A DNA stretch of 64,000 bases from Camellia lanceoleosa (GCA_025200525.1 CM045770.1:121125429-121189428); one strand, 5' to 3'; shown: positions 44,948 through 56,931, counted from the stretch's first letter. Program-made: numbers and translations. Notes: generated by a model not told the origin, from the letters alone.

Positions 44948-45745
44948 GGCGACCAAAATTTGGTTTTGTTTTTATAGTTTTGGCGACCAATTGATTAGTC
45001 GAGAAAGATAAGTTATACTTTTGCCGACTAAATAAAGTAGTCGGTGTATGACCAAGCACATTTGGCGACTAAATAATTAGTCGTTAAAATTATTAATTTT
45101 GGCAACCAAAGGATTTGGTCACGAATAGGTCTATTGCCGACTAAAGTTTTAGTTACGCAAACATTTTTTTTGGCGACAAACATGTTTGGTCGTGGAATGT
45201 GACAATTGGCGACTAATTATTTTGGTCGTAGAATGTGACAATTGGCGACCAAACTAAGAGGTCGCAGAATGTCACAATTGGCGACCAAAATTTTTGGTCT
45301 TGGAATGTGACAATTGGCGACCAAACTAAGAGGTCGCAGAATTTCACAATTGGCGACCAAAATTTTTGGTCGTGAAATATCACAATTGGCGACCAAACTT
45401 TTTGGTCGTTGAATGTGATAATTGGCGACCAAATTTGTTGGTCGTGGAATGTGACAATTGGCGACTAAGATATTTGGTCGGCAAAATGTGACTTTTCGCG
45501 ACCAAAATGTTTTAGCGACAAAATGGATTAGTCACAGTAATGATATATTTAGTGACCAAAAATTTAGTCGGCAAATCCAACTTTTCCCGACCAACCAAAA
45601 TTTTGGTCGCAAATTACTTTTGCCGACCCTCAATTGGTGACCAAAGTAGCGATCAAAAAAATTGGTCGCGGATTACTTTTGCCGACTAAAAATGGCCTTT
45701 TAGCGACCAATTTTTTGGTTGCCAAAAGTGTTAATTCTTGTAGTG
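44948..45745. repeat. CACTA 3' subterminal repeat array
   Basis: Words of the form TTGGCGACCAAA and their inverted partner TTTGGTCG alternate about every 20 bases, often as TTGGTCGTGGAATGTGACAA between copies. About 20 GCGAC cores occur in both orientations up to the right terminus. Such subterminal arrays are the known binding sites of TNPA-type proteins. The left end has only one comparable word (near 879). Confidence 0.85.
45728..45745 (-). repeat. CACTA right terminal inverted repeat
   Basis: Reverse complement reads CACTACAAGAATTAACAC, 17 of 18 bases as at 852-869. The next three bases are TAG. Confidence 0.88.
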
Positions 45746-45748
45746 TAG

Positions 45749-45990
45749 GTTGTGTTTTCCCATACTTATTGGGCCATTGTTGGTGCTTCTGTGTGTGATT
45801 TTGTTAAAAAGTATTTTCTTTATAACCACATTCCCAAAGATGTAAATAGAACTCTTATTGCTTTGATCCCAAAAATTGATAACCCTGAGAGTGTAAAGCA
45901 ATTTAGACCTATTAGTCTTTGTAATGTCTCCTATAAAATCATTTCAAAACTCTTTTCAAAAAATTACAAAACTCTTAAAAAACTAAACCA
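45749..45990 (+). pseudogene. LINE (L1-type) reverse transcriptase fragment
   Basis: The frame reads YWAIVGASVCDFVKKYF and then NRTLIALIPKIDNPESVKQ and FRPISLCNVSYKIISKLF. The LIPKxxNPESxxxFRPISLCNVxYKIISK pattern is diagnostic of plant L1-type LINE reverse transcriptase. Only the N-terminal finger and palm start is present; the sequence upstream is cut off exactly at the CACTA terminus and downstream the frame decays to AT-rich DNA. The upstream half is not found left of the CACTA element, so the CACTA did not simply insert into an intact LINE at this place. Confidence 0.85.
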
Positions 45991-46110
45991 AATGGAGCCT
46001 AAAATTATTGTTTTGAAATTCTATATAGAGTTTTTATTTTAAGTTAGCTATGGCTAGATGTATTTTGTGTCACATGTATATTTTAATTTTCAAAATAAAT
46101 AAATAAATAA

Positions 46111-46335
46111 AGGGCAAATTACCAACACCCCCCTCAAGGTTTGACTAAAATACGAATTCCCCCCTAAGGTTTGGGAAATTACAAATTGTCCACTGAGGGT
46201 TATATTTGTATAACAAATTAGAGGGCAATTTGTTATGCAAATATAAACCTCAGGGGGCGGAATGTAATTTCTCAAACCTTAAGAGAAAATCTGTATTTTA
46301 GTCAAATCTCGAGAGGGGTGCTGGTAATTTGCCCT
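46111..46335. mobile_element. Palindromic MITE, 225 bases
   Basis: The two ends, AGGGCAAATTACCAACACCC and the inverted CTGGTAATTTGCCCT, start a foldback of arms about 107 bases long that covers almost the whole element. TAAATAAATAA is found directly on both sides (46100-46110 and 46336-46346), which could be a 9-11 base target duplication, but the repeat is low-complexity. A Mutator-type origin would fit the duplication length; this is uncertain. Confidence 0.72.
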
Positions 46336-49242
46336 TAAATAAATAAATTTTGATTAATATTATAACATAAATATGCTTAAATTTGGGCACTCGATCCATA
46401 AATTTAAATTTAAATTTTGTTTGGCTAAAAATTTACCATCTAAAATACTTTGTCTATAAAGGCATACTCAGACAAAATACCCATATGGATATATACATTG
46501 CATGCCCCGTTTCTTCTCTCTCTTCTCTTTCATCTCCAGATCTAGTAATCCAAACCCTCTTGCTCTTTCTTCTCATCACCCCAATTGTCGCTGACTGACC
46601 ACTTATCTAGGTCATCGTCATTGTCTCGCCTCTATCACTCTTCGCTTCGCTACCGTTGTCTTCTTCGAGATTTGCGAACTCGGCAACAGATTCTAGAATT
46701 TTGGCGACGAAGAACGAGATAAAGAGATCTAAAGACGAGAAGAAATGTTGGAAATAGGAAAGTCATTGACGACCAAGGATGTTCAAATGCTTTTTTACTC
46801 TCCCCGATATACTTATTCTGCCACTCTCACTAACCTCAAGGTCTCTTTTTCTCTTTCTCTCTCTATGTATGCGTAAATGCAAATTCTCTATTGAAATATT
46901 GGTTGTCCTAACCAAACTTTTCTTTTGCAGATCATCGAACTTCACATGATGTTGACCGATTTGTACGAAGAGATCTGATATTGTGGATCTATGATAGATC
47001 TATTTCAGATCTTCTTTTTTCTTTTCTTTTTTTTGTAGTTGTTGATGTTGATGATTGTTGTTGTTGTTGTTGTTGATGTTGATGTTGATGAACAGATAGA
47101 ACAAATAGATAATATTTATGTGTGAATTTGAACAGATTTGTGTATGAATTTGAACAAATTTATGTTGAATTTAAACAAATCATAGAAATGCGGAGAGAGA
47201 GAGAGACAGATAGAGTATGTTTGTGTCTATATATATTTAAGATTTGAGCTCAGATCTGGTAAAGGCTCATATTGAGTAGCTAGTAGGTTTGTGGATTTCA
47301 AAAAATAGTGGGTTTGTGGATTTGAACAGATATGATTTGGTTTGGCTTGGTATTTCAACAAATAAAAAATATATATATATTGAACAAATAAAATTCAAGA
47401 AAAAAATTGAACAGATAATAAAATTTGAACAGATATTTGAACAAATAAGATGAAAAAATTGAACAAATAGTTAAAAAATTAAATAGATAAAAAAATATTT
47501 GAATAGATTGTCAAAAAAAATAAACAGATAGTTAAAAAAATTCAATAGATAAACTAAGGGGTAAGATTAGAAATAAAATGTCTTTCAAAACAATAAAAGG
47601 ATTTCTTACTAAACTATTTCACAAATGGTAAACCTCTCACCAACAAAAAATATTCATTAGACCTAATACATTATACCCTCCTTAAATTAGACTTTTCAAC
47701 AATTTTCGCTTCAAATTTTAGATTACAGTTATAATTGGAAACTTTTTTGACTAAAATTATATTTGGATTTTTTAAAAGATTTTTAAATTTAATGTCAAGT
47801 ATGGAATGGCTTTTTTTCTTTTTTCTTTTTTACTTTCTATAAAAAATAAATTTAAAATTATAGATATATATAGTATTGATAATAGATACTATTTATAGTT
47901 TATAAATTAATAAATTTAAAAGTTTCATAGTAATTAAGGAATCAATTAAAATTTTAAAGTTGAACAAGCAATGATAACATGCCACGTTATTTATATAGTT
48001 TATAAATTTAAAAAATTATGAAATTGGAGTTTGAATTTTAGAGATCAAAGGCTTAACAACAATTTTACTTCTATAATAGTGTAGATATAAATATAGATAG
48101 GTAATAGATAGATTAAAATTAGTTATAAGTATAGCTCTATATATATATTTTAGAATGTCTAAGCTGAAATCCAAACTACAAAGCTTCATCAAGCATCAGA
48201 GACATAAGAGCAGGTGGGACATTTCTAGCCCAAACAAAGGACCCAACTCCACGCCCTGCCATGCGAGTCAGACCATGATCAATTTTATTGATTCGGATTG
48301 AAAGGACATGATTTTGAATAACTATATTTAAAATTCTAAAATTTCTTTTTGTAACATCCTATATAAAAATATTCAAGATTTTAAAGTACATATGATTTTT
48401 GTTTTTAAAAATAAATAAACTTGCAATAAAGAGAGGCGATACACATAGTGGGTGTTAGGGAAGTGGATTTTTATGTAGGTTTTTTTAGTTGTAGGATTTT
48501 ATTGGAGAAATTTTTTTTGGTGTTTGGAAAAATAATTGGATTTTTTTGTGGTTAGATGTGATGTTTGTGAGAGAAAAAGTGAAATGATTATAGGATTGGA
48601 TGTAATATTTTGTTTGGATTTATTTTTTTTTAGTTTTGCAAAAAATTTGTCTTGTAGTGAAAAAAAAAAAAAAAAAAAACCCAACACACAAACTTCCCAA
48701 ACACCATCTTTAAAAACAAACAATACCTTTAATAATTTTAAAAAATAGATTAAAATATTTTTTTTAATAGTGTTGTAATTATATCCGGAACTTCTTTAGG
48801 CTAGGCAAAGAAAAACTATTAGGTGCTTTTGAAGTAATACTCTACACCAATTGTTAATTAATATATATCATGATGTCACAAAATATTAAAAGTTAAAAAA
48901 AAAATTAAAAAAACAATAGTGATATGCAAACATAAAATCAATACAAAAATTTATTTAATAATGATTTGATTGGATTTTGATCTATCACTTCCTAATAATT
49001 AGCCCATTGACATGTTTTTTATCATACAAATGACATTATCATGCCATTTTAGGGTAAATAATATTTTTCCAATAAAAAATAGTTATAAGAAAAAACCAAG
49101 TAATAGTTAGTAGAGAGTAGACGAAGAGAAATGATATAAAAAATATGAAATATAAAAACAAAAAATGGTTGGAAGTAAAAAAGGGGAAAAAATGGTGTAT
49201 TTAAAGGATGAAAGAATATGTTTAAAGAATGTAAGAGACTAA
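46336..49242. other. AT-rich DNA without a confirmed gene
   Basis: Contains a GTT/GAT microsatellite (about 47037-47092), recurrent TTGAACAGAT or AACAGATA words (about 47090-47550), a CT-rich run at 46845-46865 and a run of 20 A near 48660. A short GC-richer piece at 48175-48280 looks like a remnant of something coding on either strand, but I cannot name it. A small two-exon frame at 46745-46971 is listed separately. Confidence 0.45.
46745..46971 (+). CDS. Unrecognised small two-exon reading frame
   Basis: ATG at 46745 opens MLEIGKSLTTKDVQMLF and continues to TLTNLK at 46841. A GT follows at 46842, then a CT-rich stretch and CTTTTGCAG ending at 46930. The frame continues IIELHMMLTDLYEEI and stops at 46976-46978. 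The join would give about 48 residues. The upstream 200 bases are richer in C and CpG than the surroundings and could be an exon-like 5' leader. No protein family is recognised, and chance or a transposon-captured fragment is possible. Confidence 0.25.
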
Positions 49243-49463
49243 GGCCTCCTTTGGCATGCGAGTGTTTTAACCTAAAAGCCAAAAAATTATTAAAAAAAAT
49301 CAAAAAGCCTATAACTTATGCCAAAAAGTCAAAGATTCATTTTTCTCTCTACTTTTTGCACATCTTTTCATAAAAAATCAAAAGGTCATTCCAAACATAC
49401 TAGTTTTTTTACCTCATATTTTAGTCAAAAAGTTACTAAAATAGCATGTTCCCAAACGAGGCC
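49243..49463. mobile_element. Tourist-like (PIF/Harbinger) MITE, 221 bases
   Basis: Starts GGCCTCCTTTGGCATGC and ends with the inverted relative GCATGTTCCCAAACGAGGCC. TAA flanks both ends (49240-49242 and 49464-49466), the usual 3-base target duplication of PIF/Harbinger MITEs. The inside is AT-rich with no coding sequence. Confidence 0.65.
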
Positions 49464-49744
49464 TAAATATAAACTAACCTCTAATTGTCTCATAAAGATA
49501 GAGAAAAAATAATGAGTTACATCATTGCATGAATATAACATTTATAGGGTGAGGAGGACGTGAATGGCTTAGAGAAGGAATAATATATGATGGCTAAGAT
49601 TTTTTGGTAGGGGAAAGAATTGATTAGAGAAAGAGTGGAGGATGTGAATGGTAATATATAATAGCTAGGGTTCTTAGGTAGGAGAAAGAATTGGTTAGAG
49701 AAGGAGTGGAGGACATGAATGGCTTGGAAAAAATGTAATGTATG

Positions 49745-49967
49745 TGTAGACACCCCATTTTTGACCAGCCTTATGACCTGGGCATTCTTCTTCGAATACC
49801 TAATGATGAAAACCGAGATGTGCTAATCTTATGAGTTTGTCAACAAGAAAACCGAAGCTTTAAACCCAACCTAGCGTCTATTTTGGCCAAAATACTTTTC
49901 AATTGATTGAAAACCCTTTTCAAAGTACGTTGGTTGTGCAGTTCCAGACATTTACGCAATGTCCTGA
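49745..49967 (+). mobile_element. 5' piece of a TGTAGACACC-type LTR, split by a chromovirus
   Basis: Starts TGTAGACACCCCATTTTTGACC like the two Tat-like LTRs further left, then diverges. It is cut at 49967 by the chromovirus insertion and should resume at 59643, after the second copy of CCTGA. A TATA box in the right piece (59959) is placed as an LTR promoter would be. Confidence 0.6.
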
Positions 49968-52443
49968 TGTCATGACCCAAACCCGCCCCCAAGGGTTAAG
50001 GACATAATCGGCCAGTAATCCTGAGATTACCTACGGCCTCAATACAAATTAGACATAACTCATCAGAGTAAAGGGGCCAAACGGAAGCAAAAATTTAAAA
50101 ATTTGTCCATAGAGCTGTGCTTATATGCACACCAAAACAAACCATACTCATATGCGTTAATAACCCACGTCAAAAGTACAGTAACATAAACTTCTTTACA
50201 GACAGGACCATCTAGGCTGAGTCGACCCATAGCAAACTATATACAAATATACACAAGATCTTTGCCAACAAGACAGAATATAAATGCGTAACAAAATGGT
50301 AAGGTTGGGTCTCGTGCGTGAGACACAAGGCTGACTCTCCCAAAACTCCAGCTGTTCCTAGCTGACTTCACTGGGGCTGGGGTTGGACCTCACTTGGCTC
50401 ACCTACAAATACATGAATGAGCGTGAGCGAATGCCCAGTGAATAATATCAAATAAACAAGTTACATAAGCAATTATTGGAACAGTACAACAAACGGCCTT
50501 CGGCCCAATCATTTATATCAATCGGCCTTCGGCCCAATCATTTATGTCAATCGGCCTTTGGCCCAATCATTCATGTCAATCGGCCTTTGGCCCAATCATT
50601 ATTATCAATCGGCCTTTGGCCCAATCATTTATATCAATCGGCCTTTGGCCCAATCATTTGTATCAATCGGCCTTTAGCCCAATCATTCATTTTAATCGGC
50701 CTTTGGCCCAATCATTCATATCAATCGGCCTTCGGCCCAATCATTTATGTCAATCGGCCTTTGGCCCAATCACTCATGTCAATTGGCCTTTGGCCCAATC
50801 ATTTATATCAATCGGCCTTGGGCCCAATCATTTATATCAATCGGCCTTTGGCCCAATCATTTGTATCAATCATTGTCCGCCATCCAATTTAATGAACTTA
50901 CAAAACTTACGCAATAGTAACAATTGGACAATAGCATACTACAAATATCTTGTTAGGATATTACTCAAAGGATCGCTGATCGGTTCGCTTCGAACTCGAA
51001 TTCTACACATGCCATGAACATAAAAGGGTCACTAACAATTCAATCCGTTCAAAATTCACATTTTCCTCTTTAGGCTTCATTCTTGTCCCTTTAACTCATT
51101 TACTGTGTCTAACATATGCCTAAGAGTGCTTGCAAGTGAAAGGGAATGGAAAACGAAACACAGGATGCATTTTCAAAATTTCAGAAAATAGGGTTCCCGC
51201 CGGCGTGGATTCTCGCCGAGCGGACCCTAAGGTCTGCAAAAGTACTGGTTGCATCAAAATCCCGCTCGAGTGTGAACTCGCCGCCGAGCGATTTCGCCTA
51301 CATGGCTCCTCGCCGAGCGCCAACTTCTCGCCGAGCATAATTATGTCTGCAAGAGATGCCGGAGCATGAAATTCACGCCGAAGCGGTGGTTTTCCGCCGA
51401 GGACTTCAAATTTCTGGGTTTTCCAGATTTAGTTCTTGAGTTCAAATTCGATGTTCAAGGGTCTAAACTCATAATTTTTGGCTCAAACTTCATATATTCA
51501 TGTACTAGCGTGGTACAAGCACTAGATTACATCACAATGAGACTCAATTTCATGATTTATCTACATGCATGCCCCAAAAATCTCAAACTCAACACCAACA
51601 TGCTCCAATTCAAACATTCAAGACCCACACTTCCAAGATTTGTACATGCATGTGGAAGATGCTCATTCTCCTCAGCTTAGATGGCACAAATGATGACTAT
51701 AACATGAGCTTCAATTAAAATTGCACATGGATTATACATTTTCATGCTCAAACATGTCAATTCAAGGTATTTTCTTACATGCATGCACACAATAGCCTTC
51801 AATTCAACAAAACCAAATTAAATTCCCTCATAATCAAACTAAACCATGTTTTTGACCATTATTCCAACTTGAACTCACAACATTACAACTTAATATTCAT
51901 GAATTCACTTACCTAGAGGCTCAATTCTCCCAATCTATGGTCAAATCTTGAATAATCTTCAAGGTTCCCAAGCTTTGAGCTAAGTTTGCTCAATTCTCTC
52001 CTCTCCCTCTCTCTACAACCGACTCTCTCTTCCTCTCAATGCCTACCTCTGGTTTTTTTGAGTTCAAAAAAAGGAGTAAAGAGAGTGTATATGGCCATAA
52101 ATAAAAGGTCCCACTATTGCTTATTTAATAATATTAAATAGTTGGGCACTAATTCACCAATTTAATCGATTTAAACTGACCCGAATCAATTTCCAATTAA
52201 ATTTCACCGTTGGCTCTAAAAATTATGCCGATCACAATGGCGTAATCAATTTCGGGTTCCGTGGCCGATAAGGCCTTAAATTTTTAATTTCGAAAGCAGG
52301 TAATTCAAACAGATATTCCTACGGTGAACAGATAAAAACCCAAAATCGCATATATTCACATAATGGCACACCAAATCATGTTAAACACATAATCATACTC
52401 AAATTAAGAACCAGTTAGCATATTACGGAACAGGGGCATCACA
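49968..52443 (-). repeat. 3' LTR of the chromovirus (left side)
   Basis: In window orientation it runs from TGTCATGACCC to GGGGCATCACA. It holds the 29-base array (50490-50880) and a GC-rich patch (51180-51410) in which the CTCGAGCG motifs of the other LTR are mostly altered. It is 34 bases longer than its partner. Confidence 0.92.
50490..50880. repeat. 29-base tandem array with GGCC hairpins, left LTR (13 copies)
   Basis: Unit: TCAATCGGCC, TTTGGCCCAA, TCATTTATG. GGCC on each side of TTT can pair. Because 29 is not a multiple of three, three units make a 29-residue protein-like repeat and all three frames stay open; these frames are not genes. Confidence 0.92.
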
Positions 52444-52457
52444 GTCTCCCCTCCTTT
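52444..52457 (-). other. Polypurine tract of the chromovirus
   Basis: On the minus strand AAAGGAGGGGAGAC lies directly before the 3' LTR. Confidence 0.75.
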
Positions 52458-53852
52458 AGGAAGTTTGGTCCTCCAAACTTAAGTTACCTTCATCGGAAAA
52501 CAAATGTGGGTAGCGTAGTCGCATTTCCTCCTCATTTTCCCACGTGGCATCCGTCCCATAGTGCTCTTTCCATTCCACTTTTACCATTGGGATGGATTTG
52601 CTTCTCAATTGTTTCACTTGCTGATCAACGATCCGTTCTGGCCATTCAGCATATTCCATGTTTTCATCAATAGCAACCCGATGATAATCAATCACATGAA
52701 ACGGGTCTCGGAGGTAACCTCTCAGCATCGACACATGAAACACATTATGGATTTGCTCAAATCCCGGTGGCAAAGCAACTCTATAAGCAACTGGCCCAAG
52801 TCTCTCCAAAATCTGAACGCCAATGTAACGATCTACGACTTGCCCTTCTTCCCAAATCTGACTTGGCCTTTCATCGGGGAAACACGAATAAACACATGGT
52901 CAACAACCTCATACTCAAGAGGTCTTCTCCGAACATCTGCATAATTCTTCTGTCGGTCCTGAGCTGTCTTGAGCCTTTGACGAATAGTCTTGATTTTCTC
53001 AGAAGTGTCTTGCACAATTTCTGGCCCAAGTAAAGCCCTATCCCCGACCTCTGTCCAACAGATAGGTGATCTACACATTCTACCATACAAAGCCTCGTAT
53101 GGTGCCATACCGATGCTGGAGTGGAAGCTGTTGTTATAAGCAAATTCTGCAAGTGGCAAATAATCTTCCCAACTCCCCTGAAAATCCAACGCACACATGC
53201 GAAGCATATCTTCCAAAGTTTGTATTGTTCGTTCTGACTACCCATCTGTCTGTGGGTGGAATGCAGTACTGAACCTTAGTTCTGTTCCTATGGCTTCCTG
53301 CAGACTTTTCCATAGTCTAGAAACAAATTTCGGATCTCTATCCGATACGATAGACACTGGAACTCCGTGTAAACGGACAATCTCCTCAACATAAATGGTA
53401 GCCAATCTATAAGCAGTAAATGTAGTTTTGACAGACAGAAAATGTGCGGCTTTAGTTAGTCTATCAACTACAACCCAAACAGAATCCATACCTCGGGAAG
53501 TCCGAGGTAGGCCAACAACGAAATCCATAGTCACATGTTCCTATTTCCACTCAGGAATAGGGAGAGGTTGAAGTAGACCGCCTGGTTTCTGATGTTCAGC
53601 CTTAACTTGCTGACACTGAAGGCACTTGGACAAATATTCTGCAATCTCTTTCTTCATTTTAGGCCACCAATAGGTTTGTTTCAAATCCCGATACATTTTA
53701 TTGTTACCCGGATGCATAGCAAACACGGATCTGTGGGCTTCATCTAAAACCCTCTTCTTTAGTTCCGGGACATCAGGGACACATATTCTATTCCGGAATT
53801 TCAACATTTCATTCTCAATGCTAAATTTCGCTGGACTCGCCGAATTCATCAA
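52456..53852 (-). pseudogene. Integrase and chromodomain of the chromovirus, interrupted
   Basis: Reading leftwards: the H2C2 zinc finger (HPGNNKMYRDLKQTYWW, CLQCQQVK) lies in 53852-53541. The catalytic core (TMDFVVGLPRTSRG, VVVDRLTKAAHF, IVSDRDPKFVSRLWK, FHPQTDG) is in 53534-53238. Core and C-terminal parts (LPLAEFAYNNSFHSSIGMAP, YGRMCRSP) are in 53216-52833. The chromodomain is in 52809-52456 (PERIVDQQVKQLRS, VKVEWKEHYGTDATWENEEE). Integrase joins the DNA copy to the genome, and the chromodomain is thought to guide it to marked chromatin. A TAG at 53541-53543 falls at a family Trp and a TAG at 53238-53240 at a family Gln. A frameshift near 52830 separates the last part. Confidence 0.9.
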
Positions 53853-54235
53853 TTACTTTTCCGAGGAACTCATCCTCTTCGCTTCGCTTGACTTCGCCAA
53901 CGATTCTCGGTTCGGTTGTAATAGCGGCTATCAATCGCCTGCTCGCAAGATACTACCACTTCAATTTCAGACTTCTCAAAGTCTTGCAAAATCTCCCTTT
54001 GTTCTAAGGCATGCCATACTCTCGTTGATTTTCTCGCTCAAGGCATCACCATCGATTAGCTTTCCTGATGATATTGAATTTCTAGGTCGTAATCTTTTAT
54101 CAATTCCAACCATCTTCTCGACGCATATTCAACTCTTTTCTGCGTGAAGAAGTATTTCGTGCTCTTATGATCCGTGTAAACTTCACATTTTGCCCCATAC
54201 GAGATAATGCCGCCAGATTTTCAAAGCAAAAACCA
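53853..54235 (-). pseudogene. RNase H region of the chromovirus, frameshifted
   Basis: Lies between the reverse transcriptase end (HDLELA at 54236) and the integrase zinc finger. On the minus strand a GDALSEK word (near 54045) stands for the ADALSRK end of RNase H, and the length is close to normal, so the domain is present but scrambled by small indels. These are mostly in CpG-rich words. Confidence 0.65.
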
Positions 54236-55290
54236 TCATGCCAATTCTAGGTCATGTGTTGGATAATTCTTCTCATATGGCCTCAACTGTCGGGAGGCGT
54301 AGGCAATAACCTTTCTGTTCTGCATTAACACACAACCCAAACCCTTATAAGATGCATCACTGAAAATTACGAAATTTTCCGTACCTGAAGGTAGTGTCAA
54401 AATTGGTGCAGTGGTCAATCTTGTCTTCAATTCATGAAAGGCTGATTCTGTTTCACTATTCCACTCAAACGGTTGCCCCTTGCGTGTCAGTTGGGTAAGA
54501 GGTACAGCTAATTTCGAAAAGTCCTTCACAAACCTCCTGTAGTACCCAGCTAAGCCCATGAAATTGCGAACTTCTGTCACATTAGTGGGAGTAGGCCAAT
54601 TCACAATTGCTTTTATTTTCAAGGGTCGAATCAAATTCTCTTTGTTGATTACATGCCCTAAGAAAACAACTTCATCCAACCAAAACTCACATTTCTTTAG
54701 TTTAGCAAATAATTTTCTTTCCCGAAGTATTTGTAAAACAATCCTCAAATGATGTTCATGCTCAAGTCTATCTTTAGAGTATATCAAAATATCATCGATG
54801 AAGACTACAACAAACTCATCAAGGTAGGTTTTAAAAATTCTATTCATTAAGTCCATAAATGCTGCCGGAGCATTAGTCACTCCAAATGGCATAACAAGAA
54901 ACTCAAAATGACCATACCTCGTTTTGAATGCGGTTTTCTCAACATCCTCTGCCTTAACTTTCAGTTGGTGATACCCGGATCTCAAATCAATCTTAGAAAA
55001 CACTTGTGATCCCTGCAGCTGGTCAAATAAATCATCAATACGGGGTAGGGGATACTTATTCTTTATCGTTACCTTGTTCAATTCCCGATAATCGATGCAC
55101 AGGCGCAAAGTACCATCCTTCTTTTTCACAAATAACACTGGTGCACCCCAAGGCGAAGTGCTAGGTCAGATAAACCCCTTATCAAGCAGGTCTTGCAACT
55201 GTTCTTTTAATTCTTTTATCTCAGCAGTAGCCATTCTGTAGGGAGTCTTAGAAATAGGCTGGGTGCCTGGCACAATCTCAATAGTAAACT
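54236..55290 (-). pseudogene. Reverse transcriptase of the chromovirus
   Basis: The frame from 55138 to 54236 is open for 300 codons and holds the full palm: [67 protein letters not shown] and the catalytic [12 protein letters not shown]. The thumb and connection follow ([36 protein letters not shown]). The enzyme copies element RNA to DNA. Upstream, a TGA at 55166-55168 sits where the family has Arg in [16 protein letters not shown], and a one-base loss near 55296 breaks the join to protease. The catalytic core itself is intact. Confidence 0.92.
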
Positions 55291-56931
55291 CTATCTCCTG
55301 TCTACCAATTCCCCTGGCAATTCATTTGGAAACACATCTGGAAATTCTCTAGCAATAGGAATATCATTCAATTCAACATCCACAGATTGTTCAGTCAACA
55401 CATAGCACAGATAACCCTGGCACCCCTTCCTGATCAATTTACATGCTTTCATTGCAGATATCAAATAAAGTGGAGGCACTAACCCATTACCCACAAACAC
55501 AATTTCTTTTTGTTCTGGTGGCTTAAATACAACCCTCTTTGTCACACAGTCTATGGTGGCACAATACTTGGTCAACCAATCCATGCCCAAAATTACGTCA
55601 AAATGTCTAAAGTTCAAGGGCAATAAATCTACATATAAGGTAGCATCCTCAATATGCATGTCACAAAACCGATATATATAGTCCCATAACACAGATTTCC
55701 CCGATGGAGCAGACACACATAACAAATATGGCAACAACTCTAGGGGTCTTTTCAGTCTAGATGCAAATGTATATGTCACAAATGAATGTGTTGATCCAGA
55801 ATCAATTAATACAAAGGCATCCTGATTACATATTGAAATAGTACCTGAGACAACGGCATTGGCATTCCGTGTATCGCTTGGAATAAGTGCAAAAACCCTC
55901 CCCTGTCTCACGGTATTCTCGGCGGGAGTAGATCCCGTAACATTTCCTGGTTTTGGGACTGATGCTGTTGAACTAGCAGCAAATTTTCCACGGTTTTGCT
56001 TACAATCCCTGGCCATGTGCCCCTGCTTACCACAATTAAAACAAGCTCCTGACACGCGGTAGCAAACCCCACGATGCCTGTTGTTGCAAATATTACACAA
56101 CGGGGTTGTATCTCGGGAAGAATTAGAAGTATTCGAGGAGCCCGTATTTTGCTTCTTTGGAAACTTCTTCTTTGAAAAGAAGCCCTGCCTTTTACCACCC
56201 TTCCAGTCAGTTGCCGGTTTGGTTTGCCTAGCTATATTAGCTTCTGATATCAAAGCCCTGTCAAGCACCCCAATGTAGGTTTCCAGTTTCAAGACATTCA
56301 CTTTCTCCAGAATGTCACTTCGAAGTCCGCCCTCAAAATGTCTCGCCTTTTTATAGTCTGTATCAATCATGTGTGGCGCGAACCTGGCCAATTCAATAAA
56401 CTTGGCCTCGTACTCAGCTATAATCATACTGTTTTGCCTCAGTTCTATGAACTCTGCCACCTTCCTATCCCGAACACACTGCTGGAAGTATTTGTCATAG
56501 AAGATTTTCAGAAATTTTGCCCAATCAGCATCTTTGTAACTCTCACGCATTAACATCCACCATCTCCTCGCTTCTTCTTCCAGCATAAAGGTGGCTAGAA
56601 GCACTTTCTGCGTCTCAGAACACGGAAATACCTCAAACAATTTTTCGATGCCAAGAACCCAAGCTTCAGCTTTCAAAGGGTCTAATCCACCATGGAACTG
56701 TGGAGGTTTCATTTTCTTGAATTCTTTGGTGAGAGCTATGATTCGGTCATCATTCTGGTTATCTGGCGCAGGGGGTGCCGGAGGCGGAGGTGGCGGATGT
56801 GGTCCGCCATCGCGCTGCTTGCACTCCTGTTGCTGTCTCAAGGCTTCTGCCATTTCTTGTAGCAATCTTTCCATTCTGTCTATTTTGGCGGTAAAGGACT
56901 CCTCCAACTCATCACCCCTTGTTCTCACCAT
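55291..56931 (-). CDS. Gag and protease of the chromovirus, 546 codons
   Basis: The start [16 protein letters not shown] at 56931 lies 250 bases after the primer-binding site. A Pro-rich stretch (near residues 46-56) precedes the capsid domain: [56 protein letters not shown] zinc knuckle ([14 protein letters not shown]) follows near residues 297-310, then retropepsin with [16 protein letters not shown], where DSG replaces DTG as usual in this group, and [13 protein letters not shown]. It ends early at a stop after LPGELVDRR, because one base seems lost where the family continues into reverse transcriptase. Gag and protease could still be made; pol could not be fused. Confidence 0.92.
   Translation of the reverse strand: MVRTRGDELEESFTAKIDRMERLLQEMAEALRQQQECKQRDGGPHPPPPPPAPPAPDNQNDDRIIALTKEFKKMKPPQFHGGLDPLKAEAWVLGIEKLFEVFPCSETQKVLLATFMLEEEARRWWMLMRESYKDADWAKFLKIFYDKYFQQCVRDRKVAEFIELRQNSMIIAEYEAKFIELARFAPHMIDTDYKKARHFEGGLRSDILEKVNVLKLETYIGVLDRALISEANIARQTKPATDWKGGKRQGFFSKKKFPKKQNTGSSNTSNSSRDTTPLCNICNNRHRGVCYRVSGACFNCGKQGHMARDCKQNRGKFAASSTASVPKPGNVTGSTPAENTVRQGRVFALIPSDTRNANAVVSGTISICNQDAFVLIDSGSTHSFVTYTFASRLKRPLELLPYLLCVSAPSGKSVLWDYIYRFCDMHIEDATLYVDLLPLNFRHFDVILGMDWLTKYCATIDCVTKRVVFKPPEQKEIVFVGNGLVPPLYLISAMKACKLIRKGCQGYLCYVLTEQSVDVELNDIPIAREFPDVFPNELPGELVDRR

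Larger units (their letters stand above)
852..45745 (+). mobile_element. CACTA (En/Spm) DNA transposon carrying two nested LTR insertions
   Basis: The element starts CACTACAAGAATTTACAC (852-869) and ends with the inverted copy (45728-45745), 17 of 18 bases matching, as expected for CACTA termini. Two genes typical of plant CACTA elements lie inside on the plus strand: a TNP2-type transposase (1512-5208) and a TNPA/Ptta-type gene (5938-41484). The right end has a dense subterminal repeat array. The span is 44,894 bases; removing the solo LTR at 6122-10480 and the Tat-like element at 10651-36270, each with one 5-base target duplication, leaves about 14.9 kb. Both genes have several nonsense codons, so this copy is not autonomous. 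The 3-base flanks (AAA left, TAG right) do not match and the left end lacks a comparable array, so one end may have been rearranged. Confidence 0.88.

Noticed and set aside
45217..45432. Minus-strand frame repeating VANCDILRPLS
   Set aside because: Shadow of the CACTA subterminal repeats.
48175..48280. Possible remnant of a host gene in GC-richer DNA
   Set aside because: Too short to assign on either strand; no motif I can name, so it is only mentioned in the region note.
50476..51017. Frames of 138-157 codons with SIGLWPNH and NRPLAQSF repeats
   Set aside because: Products of the 29-base array; the same happens at 57704-58103. Array composition, not selection, keeps them open.
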